Shown here one piece after another: positions 33,610 through 38,869 of a stretch of DNA of 38,869 bases (the stretch's first letter is position 1; every line of letters begins with the position of its first letter). Origin of the DNA: Oligoflexia bacterium (GTDB lineage: Bacteria; Bdellovibrionota; Bacteriovoracia; Bacteriovoracales; Bacteriovoracaceae). The stretch covers positions 1 through 38,869 of the forward strand of contig JADGBS010000011.1 of NCBI GenBank assembly GCA_015231325.1. Reading direction: 5' to 3'. The translations under genes were made by a program, and so were the position numbers. The notes below the pieces were generated by a model. The model was not told the DNA's origin and did not search any database. It was given only the letters and a program-made list of their open reading frames with translations.

Positions 33610-33988
33610 AATCAATCTCAATCTTGGCCTTCTTACCAGCACGTTCTCGCAGGTAAAAATGCTTTGCACGCCTAGACTTACCTTTGTCTTTTAATTCCAC
33701 TTTAACAACGCTCGGAGAATAGAATGGAAATACTCTTTCTACACCCACACCGCCGCTAGCAATCTTTCTAACCCGAAAGTGCCCATTGATACTGTTTCTG
33801 TGCTTAATGGCCATACAGGTTCCCTGGAAAAGTTGGATTCGAGATTTGCTACCACTATCTTTGGCCTTACCACTTCCTTCCTCTTCAATCTTTACGTGCA
33901 CCACCAACGTGTCCCCTGGACGAAAAGCAGGAAACTCTCTCGGATTTTTGCTAATATAATCAGCGTTTACCATATCCACCAAATTCAT
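33599..33988 (-). CDS. rplS: 50S ribosomal protein L19
   Basis: 129 residues. L19 sits at the 30S-50S interface. Family segments: FRPGDTLVVHVKI (22-34), SRIQLFQGTCMAIKHRN, FRVRKIASGGVGVERVFPFY with the near-universal GVGVER-F-P-SP pattern, then VKVELKDKGKSRRAKHFYLRER. A short Gly/Ser/Lys insert (about residues 37-48) lengthens the loop after the first strands. It lies downstream of trmD (95-base gap), and the YraN-like gene starts inside its last codons. Confidence 0.97.
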   Translation of the reverse strand: MNLVDMVNADYISKNPREFPAFRPGDTLVVHVKIEEEGSGKAKDSGSKSRIQLFQGTCMAIKHRNSINGHFRVRKIASGGVGVERVFPFYSPSVVKVELKDKGKSRRAKHFYLRERAGKKAKIEIDYER

Positions 33989-34083
33989 ACAAATAGACCC
34001 CTTTGCTTTTGAGAAAACATATAAAAATTCTAAAAATATCTTAAGTTTACCAAAACTTTTACTAGGAACTTATACTAAAATTT

Positions 34084-35523
34084 TTATTTTGGCAAAAATA
34101 CACCGCTTTGAGCGGCCCCAAATAAACGTTCAAAATAAATGGCCACTGCAGAACGTACCGAAAGGTGGTTGTAGTTATCTTCCGCCGCACCATAGATCGG
34201 AGTTAAACAATAGTCTGCACTTTGAAACAACGACGGGGCCAAACCGTATCCAGTGCCAAATAACAATAACATTGACGAACCATCCGTCGCCAATTCTTGC
34301 AACAGTTGTTGATCTGTCCTCATTTTAGCGGCCATAGATCCACTAGTCGTCGCACTAGTTACGGCCACCTTTACCTTCTGATGATCATTGTGATGATCAA
34401 TCTGGCGTAGGACCTCCTCCACGCTATTGCTCAACCGCACCAAGGAAAGTGCATCATGACGATCTGGGTTATATAGATTAGCAGAATCGCTCTTCCAGTA
34501 TCCTAGCATTCTCTCCAAGAGCTGTTGCTGTGCCCACACCGGAGTAATAATAAAAAAAGCGCTGACTCCATAAGTGCGACAACTACGTGCAATATCATGA
34601 ACATCCAAATTGGTAACTGAAGTAGTTACCTCTTCTCCTAATTTATTTTTCACAGGACCATGTACAAGCCCCAGATAAATTCTTGGAGAAATTTTTGGAG
34701 AAGTTTTTGGAGAAGTTTTTATTTCCGCCTTATTCTGCTGCTGATAATACCGTTGATAGAGATCCGGCCGCAGCTGCTTGGTCAACCCTACACTAGCATT
34801 CAACTGGTACTCCGCAATCTCTTTATGATGCCCTGATATTAGTGTTGCAGGAACCTCTTCCTCTTCAAAAATTCTTGGCCGAGTATATTGTGGCGCTTCC
34901 AACAATGAGTCTTCGAAAGACTCTTTTATTGCACTCTCGGCATTCCCTAAAACTCCAGGAAGATATCGGAGCATCGAATCCAACACTGCCATAGCAGCAA
35001 TCTCTCCTCCTGAAAGAATGTAGTCTCCTATGGAAATCTCCTCATCAACGTATTTTTTGATAAAACGTTCATCAACGCCCTCATAGCGACCACAAATTAG
35101 CACCATATCTCGCGGGAAATCCCGCGAGGGATCCGGCCAGAAATCTCGCGAACACGAAACACTTTGAAGCTTCTCCTTAGCGAGCGCTCCGTTCCACTGC
35201 TTTCCCCTGGGAGAGAGATAAATCACCTGCAACTGAGAACGATCCTGGTATCCTCCTGCAGTTACCACCCCTTCCATCAACGCACGTTGTAAAACATCCG
35301 CGCGCATAATCATCCCTGGCCCACCGCCATAAGGAGAATCGTCAACACTACCGTAGCGATTCCCCGCCCATTCTCGGATTTGCACCAACCTGAATTCCAA
35401 ATCCAAACCATTGGAAGGATCGGCCAATGCACGAGCGATCACTCCGCTGGAGGAGAGGAGCGGCGTAAAATACTCAGGAAAAAGCGTAAGAATCCAAATT
35501 CTATGTTTTTTACTTTCAGTCAT
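34084..35523 (-). CDS. trmD: tRNA (guanine-37-N1)-methyltransferase TrmD fused to a Tm1570-type SPOUT domain
   Basis: 479 residues from the ATG at 35523; a TTG eight codons earlier has no site. TrmD makes m1G37 in tRNAs, preventing +1 frameshifts. N-terminal half (1-262): VDDSPYGGGPGMIM, VLICGRYEGVDERF, and the knot ISIGDYILSGGE with catalytic Asp, then YTRPRIFE. Between strands near residues 124-138 is an insert (SRDFWPDPSRDFPRD) absent from E. coli TrmD. After a KTSPKTSPKISP linker, residues 282-479 match the TrmD-associated SPOUT domain PF09936: YLGLVHGPVKNKLGEEVTTS, FGTGYGLAPSLF, YNHLSVRSAVAIYFERLFG. Such fusions are known in some Thermotogae and Deltaproteobacteria-like lineages; the second domain's substrate is not established. 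Confidence 0.95.
   Translation of the reverse strand: MTESKKHRIWILTLFPEYFTPLLSSSGVIARALADPSNGLDLEFRLVQIREWAGNRYGSVDDSPYGGGPGMIMRADVLQRALMEGVVTAGGYQDRSQLQVIYLSPRGKQWNGALAKEKLQSVSCSRDFWPDPSRDFPRDMVLICGRYEGVDERFIKKYVDEEISIGDYILSGGEIAAMAVLDSMLRYLPGVLGNAESAIKESFEDSLLEAPQYTRPRIFEEEEVPATLISGHHKEIAEYQLNASVGLTKQLRPDLYQRYYQQQNKAEIKTSPKTSPKISPRIYLGLVHGPVKNKLGEEVTTSVTNLDVHDIARSCRTYGVSAFFIITPVWAQQQLLERMLGYWKSDSANLYNPDRHDALSLVRLSNSVEEVLRQIDHHNDHQKVKVAVTSATTSGSMAAKMRTDQQLLQELATDGSSMLLLFGTGYGLAPSLFQSADYCLTPIYGAAEDNYNHLSVRSAVAIYFERLFGAAQSGVFLPK
34681..34716. repeat. 12-bp tandem repeat at the TrmD domain junction
   Basis: TCTTGGAGAAAT, TTTTGGAGAAGT, TTTTGGAGAAGT (34681-34716), plus strand. On the coding strand it gives KTSPKTSPKISP, the flexible linker between the two SPOUT domains. 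Confidence 0.9.
35109..35128. repeat. Perfect inverted repeat inside trmD
   Basis: CTCGCGGGA-AA-TCCCGCGAG is a perfect 9-bp stem with a 2-base centre inside the trmD coding sequence, at the in-frame insert near residues 124-138. A related TCTCGCGAA copy lies at 35154-35162. It looks like an in-frame insertion of a small palindrome. Confidence 0.75.
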
Positions 35524-35548
35524 ACTATTAATATCAGTTATTATCAAT

Positions 35549-35569
35549 CTATCGACTATCGACTATCGA
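35549..35569. repeat. 7-bp tandem repeat between rimM and trmD
   Basis: CTATCGA occurs three times head to tail (35549-35569), perfectly, in the 49-base gap between rimM and trmD. Confidence 0.9.
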
Positions 35570-35572
35570 TCA

Positions 35573-36139
35573 TCAGCAATATTTTGGTAAAGAAACTTCC
35601 ACTCTCCCACCCTCTAAATCGACCACTGGAAAAAAATCATCAACAAAGGGAAGCTCGATATCACCATTGGTGGTAGAAATAATCAAAACCTCGTGAGCAC
35701 CATTAAAATAACTGGAGGTAATAGTACCCAAGGCAACGCCGACTTTATGCTCAAAAACACTAAGACCCAAGAGGTCAACGCAATAATATTCTTTATCCCC
35801 CAGCTTTGGAAACAAGGCCCGCTCCACCGCAAGTTTCCCAGGAAGTAAAGGCAAAACCTCGTTGATGTTACCTATCCCCTGAAAATACAAAATTATTTTT
35901 TGCCGATGATGAATGCTGTCTAGGTATTGTACTCTGGAAACTTGCAATGGCAGTGAATTTTTCTCTGAATCGGGAACCTTGTCAGACCCGTTATCGGGCC
36001 CCTTGTACCAGTGGACTGACAATCCTGAAGTTAAGATGCTCTCTTTCGCGCTATCATTATACAAGCGCAATAGTACCCCTCCCTTGATTCCATGAGGGCG
36101 CAGCGATTCTCCCAAAAAAATATGAACATCATTACTCAT
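35573..36139 (-). CDS. rimM: 16S rRNA processing protein RimM
   Basis: 188 residues. RimM binds S19 and helps 30S head maturation. The N-terminal domain has LRPHGIKGGVLLRLYND (13-29, family motif GxxHGIRGEV); the C-terminal PRC-barrel has YYCVDLLGLSVFE, VGVALGTITSSYFNGAHEVL and DIELPFVDDFFPVVDLEGGR, matching the family's IPFV-x-VD pattern. A Ser/Asp/Lys loop (about 47-62) is longer than usual. It lies in the standard order between khpA and trmD. Confidence 0.95.
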   Translation of the reverse strand: MSNDVHIFLGESLRPHGIKGGVLLRLYNDSAKESILTSGLSVHWYKGPDNGSDKVPDSEKNSLPLQVSRVQYLDSIHHRQKIILYFQGIGNINEVLPLLPGKLAVERALFPKLGDKEYYCVDLLGLSVFEHKVGVALGTITSSYFNGAHEVLIISTTNGDIELPFVDDFFPVVDLEGGRVEVSLPKYC

Positions 36140-36233
36140 AAACTAACCCACAAAAGGAGTGATAGAACACAATTTTAATCTTTATGAAAAATCAGAAAGC
36201 ACACCAAAAACGATAAAGATCCAACGGATCAAT

Positions 36234-36257
36234 CAGACTTGCAGACTTGCAGACTTG
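36234..36257. repeat. 8-bp tandem repeat between khpA and rimM
   Basis: CAGACTTG occurs three times head to tail (36234-36257), perfectly. The remaining 154-base gap shows nothing else. Confidence 0.9.
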
Positions 36258-36293
36258 TTCGAAGATTTATAGAACTGGCCAGAAGATCAGAAA

Positions 36294-36533
36294 TTACTCG
36301 ACAATCTCTAATACCGAACGCTTCTTTAACTTAGTTGAAGCGGCATTGAGAATAGTCCTAAGAGCACGGGCCGTACGCCCCTGTTTTCCTATCACCTTAC
36401 CCAGATCAGACTTATCTACCTTCAATTCCACCACCGTGGTCTGTTCGCCCTGAATCTCGTTAACCTCCACTGCCCCTGGAATATCAACTAGCGCCCGACT
36501 AACATTTTCAATAAGATCTTTTAACTCGCTCAT
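36294..36533 (-). CDS. khpA: KhpA-type single-KH-domain RNA-binding protein
   Basis: 79 residues from the ATG at 36533, which has GGGAG just upstream; an earlier start 19 codons before lacks support. KhpA binds RNA, often with KhpB/Jag, and affects cell division and small-RNA networks in Gram-positives. One KH domain is present with the GKQG loop (49-52) in LGKVIGKQGRTARALRTIL. Small KH proteins are regularly encoded between rpsP and rimM, as here. Confidence 0.95.
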   Translation of the reverse strand: MSELKDLIENVSRALVDIPGAVEVNEIQGEQTTVVELKVDKSDLGKVIGKQGRTARALRTILNAASTKLKKRSVLEIVE

Positions 36534-36620
36534 AACTCCCACTCTTTTGAAAGTAAAACAGTTAACACAAAGAACAAACAAAAGAACCAACCGTACTGGG
36601 AAATTAGAACCCGGTACATA

Positions 36621-36869
36621 TCAACAGTTTATTTGAATTTTATGCTTTTTCAACAAAGATTTTACGGTATCAGTAAGAATTGCACCTGTTTTAATCCACT
36701 TACTAATTCCCTCAACATTGATCTGCTTTAGAACGTCCTTGCTTAAAGGATCGTACTGGCCCAGTTTATCTAAAAAGCGTCCATCCCTGGGAGAGGTAGA
36801 TTTAGCGGCAACGATTGAATACACTGGACGCTTAGTTCTGCCCCTTCGGGCCAAGCGGATTTTAATCAT
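36621..36869 (-). CDS. rpsP: 30S ribosomal protein S16
   Basis: 82 residues, the normal length. S16 is an early 30S assembly protein. The opening MIKIRLARRGRTKRPVYSIV is diagnostic, followed by SPRDGRFLDKLGQYDPL and the helix ISKWIKTGAILTDTVKSLLK. It lies between ffh and khpA, as is common. Confidence 0.98.
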   Translation of the reverse strand: MIKIRLARRGRTKRPVYSIVAAKSTSPRDGRFLDKLGQYDPLSKDVLKQINVEGISKWIKTGAILTDTVKSLLKKHKIQINC

Positions 36870-36953
36870 ACAAACACACTCCTAAAATTTAATTATAAAA
36901 AAACCTACAACTTAAAAACTCCGCAACAATAACAACATTGCAATCGCGACGTT

Positions 36954-37007
36954 GATTAATGGATTAATGGATTAACATCCATAAGTCAAACGCATCTCAA
37001 ACGCATC
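36954..37007. repeat. Two tandem duplications downstream of ffh
   Basis: GATTAATG repeats at 36954-36961 and 36962-36969 with a third unit GATTAAC, and TCAAACGCATC occurs twice perfectly at 36986-36996 and 36997-37007, ending exactly at the ffh stop codon (37008). Both lie in the 138-base gap between ffh and rpsP. Confidence 0.9.
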
Positions 37008-38510
37008 TTAAAAATAGTTATTCCCCCATGGTCCGCGTCGCTTGCCTTTCTTCACCTTTCCACCGCCACCTGGTGGTTGGCGAAAACCTTTGATCTGAGG
37101 TGAAGGGGCATCACCACCGCCATCGCCGCCTCCCATCAGAGCACCGAGGGGGTTAAAACCACTCTTCATCATCCCCATCATTCCGGACATCATCTGTCGC
37201 ATCTCGCGAAAACGCTTTATAAAGTTATCTACGTCAGTGACTGCGGTTCCTGAACCTTTGGCAATCCGTTCCCTTCGTGAGCGCACCTCCAGTAGTTTAT
37301 CATCATTGCGCTCTTGTTTATTCATCGAAGATATGAGTACCCCAATTTTTTTCATCTCATTTTCGGCGGGGGTGATGTCACCTACCTGTCGTAACATCCC
37401 TCCCATGCCTGGTAGCATCTTCAAAATAGAGGCCATAGACCCAAGCTTGTTCATAGAATTAAGCTGTTTCCAAAAATCGTCGATGGTAAAACGATTTTTT
37501 TCCAGTCCCCCTAAAACCCTAGCTGCCTCTTTTTCGTCAACAATCTCCTGGGCCTTTTCAACTAGGCCAACCACATCACCCATATCCAAAATTCTTTTGG
37601 CCAAACGATCGGGGTGAAAGAGCTCCAGGTCTTTTAACTTCTCACCCACCGAGAGGTAGCGAATGGGAACGCCAGTAACTGAACGTACCGACAGTGCCGC
37701 TCCACCACGAGCGTCGCTATCTACTTTAGTCAAAACCACCCCTGAAATTCCGATCTCCTGTTGGAAGGTCTCGGCCACGCTCACTGCCTCTTGTCCAGAC
37801 ATGGCATCTACCACCAACAACACCTCGGGATTGTGATCAGCGATTACGGCCTTAACCTGCTTTAACTCCTCCATCAACTCAGTATCGACATGCAGACGCC
37901 CTGCGGTATCAATGATTGCCACATCCTTTCCGCGCGCCTTCGCCTCTGCCAAACCGGCCAATACTACCTCGTGAGGAGGTCTACTAAGATCACTATCAAA
38001 GTAATCTGCCCCAATGCTTTTTGCTAAAATAATCAACTGTTCTTTTGCCGCTGGCCTATTGGTATCAGCAGGAATCAGCAATACGTCTTTTTTAAATTTT
38101 TTTCTGATATGCAACGCTATCTTGCCAGAAAAAGTTGTCTTCCCTGCACCGTTCAGTCCCACAATCAAAAGCGGCATAGGCATTTTGCTGCCACCCGGAC
38201 CGCTAGAACTTCCCAGGCGATCAAAATCGATCTCTTTCTCGCTCTCACCGCCCATCACAGCGGTTAATTCATCGTGAACAATTTTCACAAATTGCTCTCC
38301 AGGATCAACCCCCTTGAGCACCTTGACACCTAGGGCCTTCTCCTTGACTTGAGCAAGAAAGTTCTTCACCACCTTGAAATTTACGTCTGCCTCCAATAGC
38401 GCAGAACGGATGATTTGCAGAGTTTCCTCAATATTACTTTCGCTAATACTAGATTTGCCTTGTAAACTGCGAAAGGCATCACTAATCTTTTCGCTTAAAT
38501 GGTCAAACAT
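37008..38510 (-). CDS. ffh: Signal recognition particle protein Ffh
   Basis: 500 residues. Ffh binds 4.5S RNA and nascent signal sequences and docks with FtsY. The N domain begins MFDHLSEKISDAFRSLQGKS; the G domain has P-loop VGLNGAGKTTFSGK (117-130), IDTAGRLHVDTELM, LLVVDAMSGQEAV and TKVDSDARGGAALS; the methionine-rich M domain has LGSMASILKMLPGMGG, the RRERIAKGSG RNA-binding segment and MRQMMSGMMGMM. A loop of about 15 extra residues (91-109) precedes the P-loop. The C-terminus is a Gly-rich tail. It is the first gene of the translation cluster and is divergent from dus. Confidence 0.98.
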   Translation of the reverse strand: MFDHLSEKISDAFRSLQGKSSISESNIEETLQIIRSALLEADVNFKVVKNFLAQVKEKALGVKVLKGVDPGEQFVKIVHDELTAVMGGESEKEIDFDRLGSSSGPGGSKMPMPLLIVGLNGAGKTTFSGKIALHIRKKFKKDVLLIPADTNRPAAKEQLIILAKSIGADYFDSDLSRPPHEVVLAGLAEAKARGKDVAIIDTAGRLHVDTELMEELKQVKAVIADHNPEVLLVVDAMSGQEAVSVAETFQQEIGISGVVLTKVDSDARGGAALSVRSVTGVPIRYLSVGEKLKDLELFHPDRLAKRILDMGDVVGLVEKAQEIVDEKEAARVLGGLEKNRFTIDDFWKQLNSMNKLGSMASILKMLPGMGGMLRQVGDITPAENEMKKIGVLISSMNKQERNDDKLLEVRSRRERIAKGSGTAVTDVDNFIKRFREMRQMMSGMMGMMKSGFNPLGALMGGGDGGGDAPSPQIKGFRQPPGGGGKVKKGKRRGPWGNNYF

Positions 38511-38527
38511 AAAAATCTCTCTTTTAT

Positions 38528-38551
38528 TTATTTATGACTTTATTTATGACT
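38528..38551. repeat. 12-bp tandem duplication between ffh and dus
   Basis: TTATTTATGACT occurs twice perfectly (38528-38551), followed by TTATT-rich decayed units to about 38580. It lies directly upstream of ffh in the divergent ffh/dus gap and may be part of the promoter area. Confidence 0.85.
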
Positions 38552-38664
38552 TCATTTATTAATTTATTTATTACTTTATTTCTAGTTTACAAATGTACTA
38601 AGTAAAATAAGTAAATCATGCGCACGATTTTAGCAACAACAATTCTGGAGAACTGGAGAAAAGG

Positions 38665-38869
38665 ATGTACCTCTCGAAAACCAAACCTGTGGTCCAGCAC
38701 CAATCAATTCAAATAGCAGGACTCACATTTGCATCTCCACTGCTGCTGGCACCAATGGCAGGAATAACTAACGCCCCCTTTCGAGTGTTGATGGAGGAGT
38801 TGGGCGCTGGAGGGACCATCAGTGAATTAATCTCTGGAAATGGAATTTCTCATAACAACAAACGAACCT
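38665..38869 (+). CDS. dusB: tRNA-dihydrouridine synthase, DusB-like, N-terminal part
   Basis: 68 codons before the right edge. Dus enzymes reduce uridines in the tRNA D-loop with FMN and NADPH. The N-terminal FMN-binding signature LLLAPMAGITNAPFRVLMEE is followed by LGAGGTISELISGNGI, where DusB relatives have a similar ELISA/EMVS segment. GGAG lies 6 bases before the ATG. Divergent from ffh with a 154-bp gap. The catalytic Cys lies beyond the window. Confidence 0.92.
   Translation, partial: MYLSKTKPVVQHQSIQIAGLTFASPLLLAPMAGITNAPFRVLMEELGAGGTISELISGNGISHNNKRT

Noticed and set aside
33610..33669. 20-codon N-terminal extension of the YraN-like protein
   Set aside because: It would lie entirely within rplS in another frame; the ATG at 33609 overlapping the rplS end is more plausible.

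Overview
The window looks like chromosomal DNA of an AT-rich Gram-negative bacterium. It encodes an outer-membrane porin, a lipoprotein with a lipobox, and many signal-peptide proteins. The gene content (TrmD fused to a Tm1570-type SPOUT domain, an M23 peptidase next to secA, a PrkA-YeaH-SpoVR operon, a GapN-like dehydrogenase, HD-GYP and PP2C signalling proteins) fits a deltaproteobacterial or Bdellovibrionota-like organism. This placement is an inference; there is no rRNA or tRNA in the window to confirm it.

Layout. 1-3079 (minus): an operon of exported proteins of unknown function, preceded by a possible small ORF. 3115-4324: a cassette bounded by two 65-bp hairpin-forming direct repeats. 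It holds an XRE regulator, a HicA toxin gene killed by one in-frame stop, and an intact HicB antitoxin. 4422-12562 (minus): a papain-like protease with a huge insertion, an acidic protein ending in a YbjQ-like domain, SecA, an M23 peptidase and a PP2C phosphatase. 12952-17848 (plus): prkA, yeaH and spoVR, divergent from the phosphatase. 17894-25428 (minus): mostly exported proteins, namely a protein-glutaminase-like enzyme, a lipoprotein, a porin, a GH81 beta-1,3-glucanase and an ankyrin-repeat protein. 25848-28931 (plus): a GapN-like dehydrogenase and an exported tyrosine phosphatase. 28971-33217: a metallo-beta-lactamase-fold phosphodiesterase-like protein, a GAF/HD-GYP protein, RsmI, a STAS protein and a small membrane protein. 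33244-38510 (minus): the conserved translation/export cluster ffh-rpsP-khpA-rimM-trmD-rplS plus a YraN-like gene. The window ends inside a divergent dus gene.

How the genes work together. SecA, Ffh and the M23 peptidase serve protein export and the envelope. RpsP, RimM, TrmD, RplS, RsmI, KhpA and Dus serve ribosome and tRNA maturation. PrkA, YeaH and SpoVR form the known stress-linked kinase module, and the adjacent PP2C enzyme is a candidate opposing phosphatase. The exported protease, protein deamidase-like enzyme and glucanase suggest an organism that degrades external polymers or other cells.

The most unusual global signal is a very high density of short perfect or near-perfect tandem duplications (6-14 bp units, 2-6 copies). 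They lie in many intergenic gaps and in protein linkers. Together with the hairpin repeats that bracket the broken HicAB locus, they suggest a genome shaped by frequent local duplication.
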